In this document: positions 53,801-62,892 of the stretch, piece after piece
Layout of the letters: every line of letters starts with the position of its first letter
How positions within the stretch are numbered: the first letter of the stretch is position 1
Assembly: GCA_903892355.1 (NCBI GenBank)
Contig: CAITIE010000010.1
Coordinates: forward strand, 22,773-86,772
Reading direction: 5' to 3'
Origin: an uncultured Pirellula sp.
GTDB taxonomy: Bacteria; Planctomycetota; Planctomycetia; Pirellulales; Pirellulaceae
DNA: 64,000 nt
Position numbers and translations under genes: made by a program
Notes under the pieces: generated by a model
What the model saw: only the letters and a program-made list of their open reading frames with translations
Told to the model about the DNA's origin: nothing
Databases searched by the model: none

Positions 53801-55018
53801 ATGTCCTCGATTCCTTGGTCCATCTCCGAAGATTCTCTCGACGTTAATTTCTCGGTACCTCAAGTCCTACGGTTGCGTTTCACCCGTGATTGCTTTGCTG
53901 CTGACTGGGATAGCATTCAGTCCATGTTTCGAAGCGAGACCGGTTCTGCGAGACTTCAAGTCTGGGTCGATCGTTCGGTAGCCGATGCAAACCCCGCCAT
54001 CCTACGCAATCTTCAACAGCGGCTCGATGAATCATCCCGTCAGCTGCAACTCGTATCACCTGTGCAGTGCATTGAGGGTGGGGAGCAAGCCAAGAACGAT
54101 GAAGAAACCGTCAATCATATTTTTCGTACCATCGATCGCGATGGCCTCGATCGCAGGTCATACATCGTCGTCGTCGGAGGAGGTGCGTTGCTCGATGCGG
54201 TCGGCTACGCCGCTGGCATCTCTCATCGCGGGATCCGATTGGTTCGCTTTCCAGCCACGACACTCGCCCAAGCCGACTCCGGTGTTGGCGTAAAGAACGC
54301 CATCAACGCCTTCGGAAAGAAAAACTGGAAGGGAACGTTTGCAGTTCCCTGGGGAGTGGTCAATGATCAATCGTTGCTGAGCCATTTGCCTGACAGGGAT
54401 TTCCGAGCTGGTTTTTCGGAAGCAGTCAAAGTATCGCTGCTCAAAAGCCAATCTGCGTTTCGGTTCCTCAGCCAGCATGCGAAGGACATCGCCGGTCGAG
54501 ATTGGACGGCCGTGATGCCCGCGATCCGCTCGAGTGTCTTGATGCATTTGCACCACATTACCCATGGCGGCGACCCCTTTGAAATGCAGGAAGCGAGGCC
54601 TCTCGACTACGGTCATTGGTCCGCACACAAGCTTGAGCAGATGACTCAGTACAGCCTGCGGCATGGCGAAGCCGTATCGATCGGGGTAGCGCTCGACACG
54701 ATCTATTCCCATTTGGTCCATGGACTCGAAGCCGGGGATGCCGTCACCACCGTGCAAACCTTGATCGACCTCGGGCTACCCATTTTCGATCCTATGCTTG
54801 AGACCGATCTCGTCTTTGACGGACTTGAAGAGTTCCGGCAGCACTTGGGTGGACGCTTGACCCTGACCATGCTCCGATGCGTTGGCCAAAGCCTATCGGT
54901 GCACGAGGTCGATCGCTCGGCCATGGTTCGCGCGATCGCTGTCCTGAAATCGCTCGACCAAAAATCGCGAGCTGGCGAACAACTATCCCATGACTGCATC
55001 GCTGGTGTTTCGCAATAG
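53801..55018 (+). CDS. 3-dehydroquinate synthase-like sugar-phosphate cyclase (EboD-like)
   Basis: A 405-residue protein of the DHQS fold. NAD-binding G-G-G-A-L-L-D-A-V-G-Y-A-A-G lies near residue 125, G-V-G-V-K-N-A-I-N (usual S-V-G-G-K-x-x-x-N) keeps the Lys, and metal ligands are Glu in F-S-E-A-V-K and His in D-Y-G-H-W-S-A-H-K-L-E and R-H-G-E-A-V. The D-Y-G-H-W-S-A-H-K motif differs from true AroB (N-F-G-H-T-x-G-H-A) and recalls the EboD group. The exact reaction is unknown. The frame is open to 53645, but that would start before the terminator; the ATG at 53801 is preferred. It is followed by a PSP1-like gene. Confidence 0.82.
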   Translation: MSSIPWSISEDSLDVNFSVPQVLRLRFTRDCFAADWDSIQSMFRSETGSARLQVWVDRSVADANPAILRNLQQRLDESSRQLQLVSPVQCIEGGEQAKNDEETVNHIFRTIDRDGLDRRSYIVVVGGGALLDAVGYAAGISHRGIRLVRFPATTLAQADSGVGVKNAINAFGKKNWKGTFAVPWGVVNDQSLLSHLPDRDFRAGFSEAVKVSLLKSQSAFRFLSQHAKDIAGRDWTAVMPAIRSSVLMHLHHITHGGDPFEMQEARPLDYGHWSAHKLEQMTQYSLRHGEAVSIGVALDTIYSHLVHGLEAGDAVTTVQTLIDLGLPIFDPMLETDLVFDGLEEFRQHLGGRLTLTMLRCVGQSLSVHEVDRSAMVRAIAVLKSLDQKSRAGEQLSHDCIAGVSQ

Positions 55019-55064
55019 CCAAAACTCCGGCGAGCAAGAAACCAACACCGACCTGAACCAACCA

Positions 55065-55634
55065 ATGACACAAGCCGAATCCCAGCCCGTTTATTTCGTT
55101 CGCACCGGCACGCGGAGCGGGTATCAAACGATTACGGTCGGAATGGAGAATTTACGACGAGGGAAACGAATCGTGTGCCGTACCGCGCGCGGCTTGGAGA
55201 TCGGCGACGTCCTTTGTGAAACGTATACCGATCTCGATGTAGAGCATGGGCGATGGGTTCGCAACGCAGGTCCCGAGGATGAGTTGCTTTGGAGCAAATT
55301 GCTGGAATTGAGCCAAAGCGCCTCGGATGCATGTCAACGGTATCTCAGCGATTCAGGTCTCCCCGATGTTCTACTCGAAGTCGAACCGCTGCTGGACGGT
55401 AAAACGCTCTTCTTTCATTTTCTCGGTGAACCGACCGATGCCACCAACCAATGCGTTCAGCAATTGGCAGAAGTCTACCAAGAAGAGGTAAGCCACTCGG
55501 GGTTTGCAAAGCTTCTAGAACACGGATGCGGACCTGGGTGCGGCACCGAAGCCAAGTCCGGATGCGGAAGCAGCGGGGGATGCGCCTCGTGCGGTCTAGT
55601 CAAAAAATGCAAGACCGGATCCGGTTCCGAGTAG
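55065..55634 (+). CDS. PSP1-like domain protein with a Cys-rich C-terminus
   Basis: A 189-residue protein. The segment L-R-R-G-K-R-I-V-C-R-T-A-R-G-L-E-I-G-D-V-L resembles the start of the PSP1/YaaT domain (R-x-G-x-x-V-V-x-R-T-x-R-G-x-E-x-G). A helical middle part follows. The last 40 residues are rich in Gly and Cys (H-G-C-G-P-G-C-G, C-G-S-S-G-G-C-A-S-C-G), a likely metal-binding tail as seen in YaaT-type proteins. The frame is open back to 54990, overlapping the cyclase gene by 29 bases; neither start has a clear ribosome binding site. Role unknown. Confidence 0.7.
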   Translation: MTQAESQPVYFVRTGTRSGYQTITVGMENLRRGKRIVCRTARGLEIGDVLCETYTDLDVEHGRWVRNAGPEDELLWSKLLELSQSASDACQRYLSDSGLPDVLLEVEPLLDGKTLFFHFLGEPTDATNQCVQQLAEVYQEEVSHSGFAKLLEHGCGPGCGTEAKSGCGSSGGCASCGLVKKCKTGSGSE

Positions 55635-55690
55635 ATCCCAACTAGCATTGCTCACGTTCAATGGAATCCTGAATACCGAGGTTATAATCC

Positions 55691-56209
55691 TCAACTTAAG
55701 GACTCATTCAGAAAGTCCAGCAGTCGCTCGGCCGCCTCGCGCTGGCGAGCAACCCGCCTCGAGGAATCCTCAGCGTTGCGAGGAGCCGGGGAATCCAGAT
55801 GAATGCGTCGAGCAATAGCGATCGGACCGCCTGGGACGTCCGTCTTAACAACCGCCAAATAGACCACACCATCCATTCCAAAGTGTGAATCTGGGCCGAG
55901 ATGCCCCGTTACTGCACCTGCCAAGGTGGCTTCTGGAGTTCGTTGAAGGACGGAACGCGCTAGCTGGACGGTCACCGTCTCGCTGACCGGACCAACACTT
56001 GGAGATTCGAGAAGTTCCGAATCGATGCCGAGCCAGCGGCATTTTGAATCGTTGCGATACACCACCATTGAACCGCAAAAAAACGCGGAAATCCCTGGGA
56101 TTTGACCAAGTTCCGAGGCCACCAGCCCGCAGGTGCAGCTTTCGGCCAGCACTAGCAATTGTTGTCCTGCTCGCAACTTATCCCGCAATTCCAACAATTT
56201 CATGTACAC
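55691..56209 (-). CDS. CinA C-terminal-domain protein
   Basis: A 172-residue protein matching the stand-alone CinA C-terminal (PncC, NMN amidase) domain: L-A-E-S-C-T-C-G-L-V-A-S-E-L at residues about 21-34 (usual A-E-S-C-T-G-G) and G-P-V-S-E-T-V in the middle. The glycine-rich block near residue 115 reads A-V-T-G-H-L-G-P-D, slightly off the usual G-I-A-G-P. The family deamidates NMN in pyridine nucleotide recycling. Convergent with the PSP1-like gene. Confidence 0.85.
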   Translation of the reverse strand: MYMKLLELRDKLRAGQQLLVLAESCTCGLVASELGQIPGISAFFCGSMVVYRNDSKCRWLGIDSELLESPSVGPVSETVTVQLARSVLQRTPEATLAGAVTGHLGPDSHFGMDGVVYLAVVKTDVPGGPIAIARRIHLDSPAPRNAEDSSRRVARQREAAERLLDFLNESLS

Positions 56210-56279
56210 TGGAGTATCTCCTCGAAGCGTTTGCAGTCACCAGCGATTAACCTCATTGTACCCGTAAAAGCCATTTTCC

Positions 56280-58169
56280 ATGGAGTCTCAGACCAAGAGC
56301 CACAAGGCTCGCCCTATTCCCGGAACCCAAATCCCGGCGTTCTGTTTTGAAACCGTTCACGAATTGGCCCATTACGCGGCCCATATCATTGCAGGTCTGG
56401 TCCGAGAACGAGCAGCGTTAGGACAGAAAACAGTGATCGGCCTACCTGCGGGCTCGACCCCACTGACTACCTTTCGCGAATTGATTCGTTTGCATCGCGA
56501 AGAGTCGCTCGATCTATCCAGCGTCGTGTTGTTCCTGCTCGATGAATACTATGGTCTACCGTCGGGTAGCCCGCAATCACACCGCATTTGGCTTCATGAG
56601 CAATTGGTCCAACATGTGAATATTCCAGCGGAACAGGTCTATTGCCTTGATGGCAATGTTCACGCGAGCGATGTGGAACTCCACTGCCGCCGCTTTGACG
56701 AGGCGATCCAGCAAGCAGGTGGTTTTGATCTGGTACTCCTCGGAATTGGAATGAATGGTCACATCGGTTTCAATGAACCTTTCTCGGCCCGACGAAGCCG
56801 TACTCGATTGTGCACGCTCGATCCGATCACTCGCCGTGGAGTCGCAAGTGATTTCTTTGGCGAAGACAACGTCCCGACACAAGCCCTCACGGTGGGTCTC
56901 GGACCTATTCTCGCAGCCCGTCGAATTTTGCTTCTCGCTATTGGCGAGCACAAAGCGAAGATCGTCGTTGAAACCCTTGAAGGATCCGTGACCGAACGGG
57001 TACCTGCGTCCTTCCTTCAAGAACATGGCGATGTCCGCACGTTGCTCGATACCCCTGCCGCTACGATGCTCAAGGGAGCCTCAACCCCATGGCTCCTCCG
57101 GAACGTGGAATGGACCGACGAGCTGATCAAACGCGCCGCCCTTTGGCTCTGCAACCGAACCGGCAAATCGCTTCTCAAATTGGATGCGGATGACTTTCGA
57201 GCCCACGATCTGCATCAGTTGCTCCGGCATCACGGACCATCGGAACGCATCTGCCAAAAAGTCTTCCAGTGGATGCTCGATACCATCGACTACCATCCTG
57301 CGGGAACCCAACCTCGCAAGACCCTTTGCTTTAGCCCCCACCCGGACGACGATGTGATCAGCATGGGAGGTACATTGATCCGGCTGATCAATGACCAGCA
57401 CGAAGTCCACATCGCGTACATGACCAGCGGCAATATCGCAGTCTTTGATCACGACGCGCGAATGGTGGCCGATTTGGTGGCCGAGTACAACAGGATCTTT
57501 GGCATCGATACCGAACAGTCGGCAAAACTCGCTGCGGAGGTTCGAGCTTCCATCCACGACAAACGCCCCGGCCAGCCCGATTCTGAAACTATTCTCAATA
57601 TCAAAGGATTGATACGAAAGAACGAAGCAGTCGCTGGAGCTCTCGCCATCGGCTGTAGAGAAAACAACCTTCACTTCCTCGACCTGCCGTTCTACCGAAC
57701 CGGCACTATCGCGAAAAAGCCCGTTGGCCCGGAGGATATCGCTATCATCGACGAACTGTTGAGGCGTGTTCGACCGGACCAAATCTATGTCGCCGGCGAT
57801 TTAGCAGATCCCCACGGAACCCATCGCGTCTGTGCCGAGGCTATCTTCACAGTACTCTTGCAATGGAAAGCCCAAGGCGAAACGTTGCCGGACGTGCTCC
57901 TTTATCGCGGAGCCTGGCAAGAATATCCGTTGCACGAAATCGAAATCGCAGTTCCCATCAGCCCCAGCGAGTTGGCGCTCAAGAGACAAGCGATCTTCAT
58001 GCATGAGAGCCAAAAGGATAAAGCCCTCTTCCCTGGAAGCGACCCTCGCGAGTTCTGGCAACGTGCCGAAGACCGCAATCGCGGCACCGCCGACAATTAC
58101 AACCGGATCGGACTGCCTGAGTTCTTTGCCCTCGAAGCATTTGCACGTTGGAAAGGGAATCCGATCTAA
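56280..58169 (+). CDS. NagB-like/PIG-L fusion (glucosamine-6-phosphate deaminase-like)
   Basis: A 629-residue two-part enzyme. The N-terminal glucosamine-6-phosphate isomerase domain (about 15-285) has G-L-P-A-G-S-T-P and L-D-E-Y-Y-G-L, with the catalytic Asp equivalent to E. coli Asp72. The loop G-I-G-M-N-G-H-I-G-F-N-E-P has Asn where E. coli NagB has Asp141. The C-terminal PIG-L/LmbE deacetylase domain (about 340-600) has F-S-P-H-P-D-D-D and D-P-H-G-T-H zinc-binding motifs. Together they suggest consecutive deacetylation and deamination of an N-acetylglucosamine derivative, but the Asp-to-Asn change may alter the first activity. Confidence 0.88.
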   Translation: MESQTKSHKARPIPGTQIPAFCFETVHELAHYAAHIIAGLVRERAALGQKTVIGLPAGSTPLTTFRELIRLHREESLDLSSVVLFLLDEYYGLPSGSPQSHRIWLHEQLVQHVNIPAEQVYCLDGNVHASDVELHCRRFDEAIQQAGGFDLVLLGIGMNGHIGFNEPFSARRSRTRLCTLDPITRRGVASDFFGEDNVPTQALTVGLGPILAARRILLLAIGEHKAKIVVETLEGSVTERVPASFLQEHGDVRTLLDTPAATMLKGASTPWLLRNVEWTDELIKRAALWLCNRTGKSLLKLDADDFRAHDLHQLLRHHGPSERICQKVFQWMLDTIDYHPAGTQPRKTLCFSPHPDDDVISMGGTLIRLINDQHEVHIAYMTSGNIAVFDHDARMVADLVAEYNRIFGIDTEQSAKLAAEVRASIHDKRPGQPDSETILNIKGLIRKNEAVAGALAIGCRENNLHFLDLPFYRTGTIAKKPVGPEDIAIIDELLRRVRPDQIYVAGDLADPHGTHRVCAEAIFTVLLQWKAQGETLPDVLLYRGAWQEYPLHEIEIAVPISPSELALKRQAIFMHESQKDKALFPGSDPREFWQRAEDRNRGTADNYNRIGLPEFFALEAFARWKGNPI

Positions 58170-58314
58170 CCAACCAAATGACGAAAGTCGATGGACCAAG
58201 GAAAGCACGGATATCACCGATTTAACATTGAGCAACACCGTGCCATCTGCATCCCTGCCATGTGCGTCATCCGTGGTTCATTCCGTAAACATCATTCGAC
58301 GTGTCCGAACTGAA

Positions 58315-58356
58315 ACACAACGGGCCGCAAGTTTCCTCGCGGCCCGTTGTGTTTTT
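58315..58356. terminator. intrinsic terminator between convergent genes
   Basis: A 14-base perfect stem (ACACAACGGGCCGC and GCGGCCCGTTGTGT) with a 10-base loop is followed on the plus strand by TTTTATT. It lies between the NagB-like/PIG-L gene (ends 58169) and the convergent DUF1080 gene (ends 58383). On the minus strand it is followed by TTTCA, so it probably serves mainly the plus-strand gene. Confidence 0.88.
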
Positions 58357-58382
58357 ATTCACTAACCGTTATTGCCTTACGA

Positions 58383-60323
58383 TCACTGTGGATCGAATTT
58401 GTAAATCGATTCGCCTCGAGCGCTGTCCATCATGAAGTAGACTTCGCCCGCCGCATCCTCCCCAAAGGCGAGTACGGGAAGCCCACCTGCGACGACCTCT
58501 TCGTTGCGAGTCGCTTCCTTGACTCCATCGACCACCGTAAGAGCCCACACACCACCAGATACATAATCCGCGTAAAGGTACTTGCCCTTCAAACTCGGAA
58601 CGCGATCGGAATTGAAAACGCGTCCGCCGGTGATGGACTTGCCAACCCCGTGGTCATAGGCCCAAACCGGATCGATTGCGGCAGCCGCGTCTGGGCCTGG
58701 AGCACGGTTTCCGAACGAGTAGCTCCCTTCCCGCACACTCCAACCATAGTTACCACCTTTGGTAATGACGTTCACTTCTTCCCACAGGTCTTGACCGACG
58801 TCCGCACAGAACAGTTTGCCTGTCGATTTGTCGAACGCAATCCGCCATGGATTTCGTAAGCCGTAGGCGTAGACCTCGGGTCGAACTCCGGTCACATTGA
58901 CGAAAGGATTGTCGGCGGGTATTCCATACGGCAAATCTTTGGTTTTCGAATCGACATCAATTCGGATGATCGAACCGAGCAATTGAGTGCGGTTTTGACC
59001 GTTCCCGTACGGATCGTTTCTGGCCCCGCCGTCACCAAATGCAGCGTATAGATACCCATCCGGTCCGAATTCAATCGCACCTCCGTTGTGATTTTGAAAT
59101 GGTTGCGGAACAGCCATCAGCACCTCTTCCGACTCCGGATCCGCCTTGGTTTGGTCCGTGGGATCGACTCGAAAGCGGGATATGACCGACTCGTGCGTTT
59201 TGGGTTTGGTGTAATAAACAAAGAATTGCCCGTTCTCTATGAATTTGGGATGCATCGCCATTCCCAGCAAACCTTGTTCGTTGCCCCCCGGGCCGTTCCA
59301 CGGGCTGATACGCCCTTGCAGATCGAGAAATACCTTTGAGTTTTCTACAGCTGGGTCATTGTTGAACGTGTAGATGACGCCTCCTTGATCGAGAGCGAAC
59401 AGTCGCTTCCCGTCACCTTTAGCATAGGTCAACTCCAAGATCCGGATGGGACGATTTGCGGTACCATCTTCATCAATCGGTTGCCATCCATCCCATTTCA
59501 ACTTCGGGAACGCCAACGCGGGTTTTAGAGCGAGTTTTCCATCGACGGGAGAAGCGATCGAACCATCTTCGGAGAGCTCGCGGATTTTGATATTGCGGAA
59601 CGAAATCAAATTGCCGTGGTCCTGGAGGCAGATAAAACCTTCGCCCGCTTTTCCAAAGCCAGGAAACTGAGCGAACTTGCTCTTAGCAACGAGTTCATCC
59701 CAGCGTTTATCTCCCAACCGGAATTGGTAATAAACCACTCCATTCATGGAGACTTCGCAACCCTTGGGCGAAATTCGAAGGAACAGTTGATTCCATTGTC
59801 CAGGTGGACGCGTTGCGTCGGGTGTCTCGGTTTCGCCGGCCCATCGCATCGGGTAGGGCTGAAACATTTGGTAGAGCCATCCTGACTTTTGTGGATCGTG
59901 ACCATCGATGTTGTCTTGGATCTGGACTTCGGGACCACTTTGCCACGGGGCGGGGTTGTCCTCGGTCACATGGAACATCAATCCGCTGTTCCCTTCCTTA
60001 GAGATGTTGTAATCGAGCGACAACTCAAAGTACTTGTACTTGCGATCGGTGATGATATCGCCAGCGTTTTTTCCTTCGCGTACCAACGCGCCGTCCACGA
60101 CCTTCCAGCCGTCGGAGATCTTGTCTTTTTTATAATTGCGCCAGCCGGTCGTGGTTGTTCCATCGAACAGCAGTTTCCAACCGCTGATCGATTCCGCACG
60201 CGTCAATTGGTTCGCTTGATCTTCGGCGGTTGCCGTTGTTACGGACAGTGCTGTAGATACCATGGCAAGTGTTCCGAGCCTAAGGCAACGCGAACACCAT
60301 CGGTGAAGTGTTAGAAGTTTCAT
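58383..60323 (-). CDS. DUF1080 (3-keto-disaccharide hydrolase-like)/glucose-sorbosone dehydrogenase fusion
   Basis: A 646-residue secreted protein. A signal peptide (1-32) is followed by a DUF1080 concanavalin-like domain (about 45-245; L-L-F-D-G-T-T-T-T-G-W and G-N-S-G-L-M-F-H). The second half (about 270-640) is a sugar dehydrogenase beta-propeller of the PQQ-dependent GDH/sorbosone type: N-E-Q-G-L-L-G-M-A-M-H-P, H-N-G-G-A-I-E-F-G-P-D-G-Y-L-Y and Y-A-Y-G-L-R-N-P-W-R-I. DUF1080 members act on 3-keto-glycosides, so oxidation and cleavage of sugars in one protein is plausible but unproven. The ATG at 60323 is preferred to a TTG at 60332. Confidence 0.9.
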   Translation of the reverse strand: MKLLTLHRWCSRCLRLGTLAMVSTALSVTTATAEDQANQLTRAESISGWKLLFDGTTTTGWRNYKKDKISDGWKVVDGALVREGKNAGDIITDRKYKYFELSLDYNISKEGNSGLMFHVTEDNPAPWQSGPEVQIQDNIDGHDPQKSGWLYQMFQPYPMRWAGETETPDATRPPGQWNQLFLRISPKGCEVSMNGVVYYQFRLGDKRWDELVAKSKFAQFPGFGKAGEGFICLQDHGNLISFRNIKIRELSEDGSIASPVDGKLALKPALAFPKLKWDGWQPIDEDGTANRPIRILELTYAKGDGKRLFALDQGGVIYTFNNDPAVENSKVFLDLQGRISPWNGPGGNEQGLLGMAMHPKFIENGQFFVYYTKPKTHESVISRFRVDPTDQTKADPESEEVLMAVPQPFQNHNGGAIEFGPDGYLYAAFGDGGARNDPYGNGQNRTQLLGSIIRIDVDSKTKDLPYGIPADNPFVNVTGVRPEVYAYGLRNPWRIAFDKSTGKLFCADVGQDLWEEVNVITKGGNYGWSVREGSYSFGNRAPGPDAAAAIDPVWAYDHGVGKSITGGRVFNSDRVPSLKGKYLYADYVSGGVWALTVVDGVKEATRNEEVVAGGLPVLAFGEDAAGEVYFMMDSARGESIYKFDPQ

Positions 60324-60505
60324 AAGATGCAAACTTGAAAGGGGTGGAAAGAGTCCCAGTGGGTTTCGGAAACAGTTCCGAAATGGATTCTTGGGAGCGG
60401 ACTGATTTTAGCCTCAAACGCACCGCATGGGATCCACTTCAACCATCACTTATTCAGGAAAAAACGGCGATTCGATGAGCCGTTTACATCGCTCGAACGA
60501 ACCGC

Positions 60506-61396
60506 CTACAGCTCTTTCTCTCGCAATTGAAAGAGTCGTCGTTTTACCGACTCTCGCTCGCTGGAGGAACATATCGCGAGCAATTGCTGGGCATAGAACC
60601 GAGCCGAATCGATCAGACGATTCTCCTCGGCAACATCCGTCGCTAGTTCCAGAGCGCGCTGCTGGATCTTGGGATCGGGTGGAGGGGACCGGTACATCGA
60701 CGCTTTGCGAAACGCGGCTAACGCTTCCAATGGTCGCTGTAGCGATTGCAAACACATCCCCAATTGAAGGCTGGCACGGGCTCGCAGTTCTGGCTCCGCA
60801 GCAGCGGTGGTCAGCATGTCGATGGCCTCATCGTGCCTACCGAGTTGCCTCAGTGCGACCGCCCATATCACCAAGATCTCTTTCTCGTCAGGACGCCTCG
60901 TGTACCTATCGCCGCAGACACGGATCCGTTGATTGGCGAGATTCTGTTCCGCTTGATCGAGGTCGTATCGGGTTTTCTCCGAAGGGTTTTGCGCGTGCTG
61001 CGTGCGAGCAACATCGAGTGTTTGACTGGCGAGATGAAGAACCAGATCCTCTCGCATCAACACCAACGGCTCCCATTCGGGGCAATTTTGTACCCCGGTG
61101 TCCAAAACCCGTTTGGCATCCACCCAACGCTGCTGGTCGAGATAGATTTGACCCAACTCCACATACGGTTCCGGGTTCGCGGGAGCGTGTCGGATGGCTT
61201 GTTCGAGTTCCTGAAACCTTCGAAGAGGTATGACAGGCTTGCTCGAGGTGCTCGCCACAGGAGCCGCTCCGCTCCGCACCAGCAGATGCTCTGTGTCGGA
61301 ATACTTAGAAAGCAATTTGGACCCGGCTTGCGATGGAGTCGGCTGGCCGGGTTGCGGCGCGTAGGGCTGTTGCGAGGTTGGGTCAGAAGGGTCCAT
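60506..61396 (-). CDS. tetratricopeptide-repeat protein
   Basis: A 296-residue protein. A Pro/Gln/Ser-rich start (1-35) is followed by TPR-like helical repeats from about residue 55 on (P-E-P-Y-V-E-L-G-Q-I-Y-L-D-Q-Q-R-W-V-D-A-K and L-G-R-H-D-E-A-I-D-M-L). No signal peptide or membrane segment is seen. TPRs mediate protein contacts; the partner is unknown. It lies downstream of a Gfo/Idh gene but behind a likely terminator, so probably a separate unit. Confidence 0.8.
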   Translation of the reverse strand: MDPSDPTSQQPYAPQPGQPTPSQAGSKLLSKYSDTEHLLVRSGAAPVASTSSKPVIPLRRFQELEQAIRHAPANPEPYVELGQIYLDQQRWVDAKRVLDTGVQNCPEWEPLVLMREDLVLHLASQTLDVARTQHAQNPSEKTRYDLDQAEQNLANQRIRVCGDRYTRRPDEKEILVIWAVALRQLGRHDEAIDMLTTAAAEPELRARASLQLGMCLQSLQRPLEALAAFRKASMYRSPPPDPKIQQRALELATDVAEENRLIDSARFYAQQLLAICSSSERESVKRRLFQLREKEL

Positions 61397-61452
61397 AGGT
61401 GAATTATACACCGCTGAGCCCCGCAGGAACTGGAGATTTTCAGCCGCGCACG

Positions 61453-61514
61453 AAAACAGCCCGTATGGCAGTTCGCCTCCATTTTGGCGATCAGAGAGGC
61501 TGCCACACGGGCTG
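61453..61514 (-). terminator. likely intrinsic terminator of the Gfo/Idh gene
   Basis: A 15-base stem with one mismatch (CAGCCCGTRTGGCAG, at 61457-61471 and 61500-61514) encloses a smaller hairpin (TCGCC and GGCGA). On the minus strand it is followed by TTTT. It begins about 25 bases after the stop codon at 61540. Confidence 0.75.
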
Positions 61515-61539
61515 TAGAAACAGCTAGATTCGGCGTCGA

Positions 61540-62892
61540 CTAGACCACTAATTCTGGGTCTTGGCCAGGTACAGGAATCCAGTACTTGCCATTGCTGTCC
61601 GGTTCCACAGGTGCTTCATCGTCGAACGAGTCGATCGCATCGAAATTCGCAAGTGCGACTTTGCTGTTGAGGCACTGATCCCACTTGAGAACCTTACCCG
61701 TGTAAGTAGCCATCCGGCCCATGATGGACGTCATGGTACTGAGCGCACCGTAATCACCTTCGTTTGGAATTTCACCCTTGCGGATTAGCTCGAACAGATC
61801 GACGTGCTCCTGAGCCCAACCGTTCTCACCCGCAGGTGCTTTCCAAACCAATTCGTTCTTGGTGTTGTAGATCTTTCCACCGCTGATGTCGCACCAACCC
61901 TTCGTGCCGTGAGCAAACTCGCTCACTTGATTCCAACATCCGGGCATATGCCGGCATTGGCTCAACAACTTCGTTCCGTTCGCATACGTGAACTCAACAA
62001 AGTGGTGGTCGAAAATCTGCCCGCTATCCTCACCGATGCGGACCTGGCGGCCGCCTTGGCCCTGAGCTTCTACAGGGTAACCATCCATCAACCAGTTAAT
62101 CACGTCCAGATTATGGATGTGCTGTTCGGTGATATGGTCCCCGCTGAGCCAATTGAAATAGTACCAATTGTTGAGCTGATACTCGACTTCGGTCTGATCG
62201 GGTTGGCGGTTGCGTGTCCACACGCCGTCCCCATTCCAGTAGGCTCTGGTCAAAATGATATCCCCAATTGCTCCTTCTTTGAGCATCTTGATGGTCGCCT
62301 TGTAATCGGATTGGTGGTGTCGCTGCAATCCGACTGCAACAGCCAACTTCTTTTCCTTGGCAATCTTGTTTGCCTCGAGGACACGCCGAACGCCTGGTGC
62401 GTCGGTCGCAACCGGCTTTTCCATGAACACGTGCTTCCCGGCCTTGACCGCGGTTTCAAAATGGAGGGGACGGAAGCCTGGAGGCGAGGTGAGGATCACC
62501 ATATCAACGTCCGATGCGATCACTTCTTTGTAAGCATCGACCCCGATGAAGGTCTTCGCATCGACATGCTTGTCGTGCTTGTTCTTCAGTTCCTTCAGCG
62601 CATTGTCTGCCCGAAACTTGAACGGATCGCCAACCGCAGTCAGTTTGACTCGGTTGGAATCGCTGTTGGTATCCAGGGCTTGACCCGCGGCACCCGTTCC
62701 TCGACCTCCGCATCCGATCAATCCCAGTCGGATCGTATCGCTTCCCGCGGCATGGGCCGAACGAGCGATCGGCAGAGTTCCTACCAAGACTCCGCCAGCA
62801 ACCATCGACGATGTCGACTTGAGAAAGCCCCGGCGCGATTCTGCGGCTGCCGGCTGCTCATTTGCAGGTTGTTTATTTTCCGATTGGCTCAT
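61540..62892 (-). CDS. Gfo/Idh/MocA-family oxidoreductase, Tat-exported
   Basis: A 450-residue protein with a twin-arginine signal (E-S-R-R-G-F-L-K-S then hydrophobic to A-R-S-A-H-A-A, about residues 19-50). The NAD(P)-binding site is I-R-L-G-L-I-G-C-G-G-R-G, and the E-K-P motif lies in V-F-M-E-K-P-V-A-T-D. The C-terminal half is a beta-sheet substrate domain with H-I-H-N-L-D-V-I-N-W. Typical of the many periplasmic sugar oxidoreductases in planctomycetes; substrate unknown. Monocistronic by appearance. Confidence 0.93.
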   Translation of the reverse strand: MSQSENKQPANEQPAAAESRRGFLKSTSSMVAGGVLVGTLPIARSAHAAGSDTIRLGLIGCGGRGTGAAGQALDTNSDSNRVKLTAVGDPFKFRADNALKELKNKHDKHVDAKTFIGVDAYKEVIASDVDMVILTSPPGFRPLHFETAVKAGKHVFMEKPVATDAPGVRRVLEANKIAKEKKLAVAVGLQRHHQSDYKATIKMLKEGAIGDIILTRAYWNGDGVWTRNRQPDQTEVEYQLNNWYYFNWLSGDHITEQHIHNLDVINWLMDGYPVEAQGQGGRQVRIGEDSGQIFDHHFVEFTYANGTKLLSQCRHMPGCWNQVSEFAHGTKGWCDISGGKIYNTKNELVWKAPAGENGWAQEHVDLFELIRKGEIPNEGDYGALSTMTSIMGRMATYTGKVLKWDQCLNSKVALANFDAIDSFDDEAPVEPDSNGKYWIPVPGQDPELVV

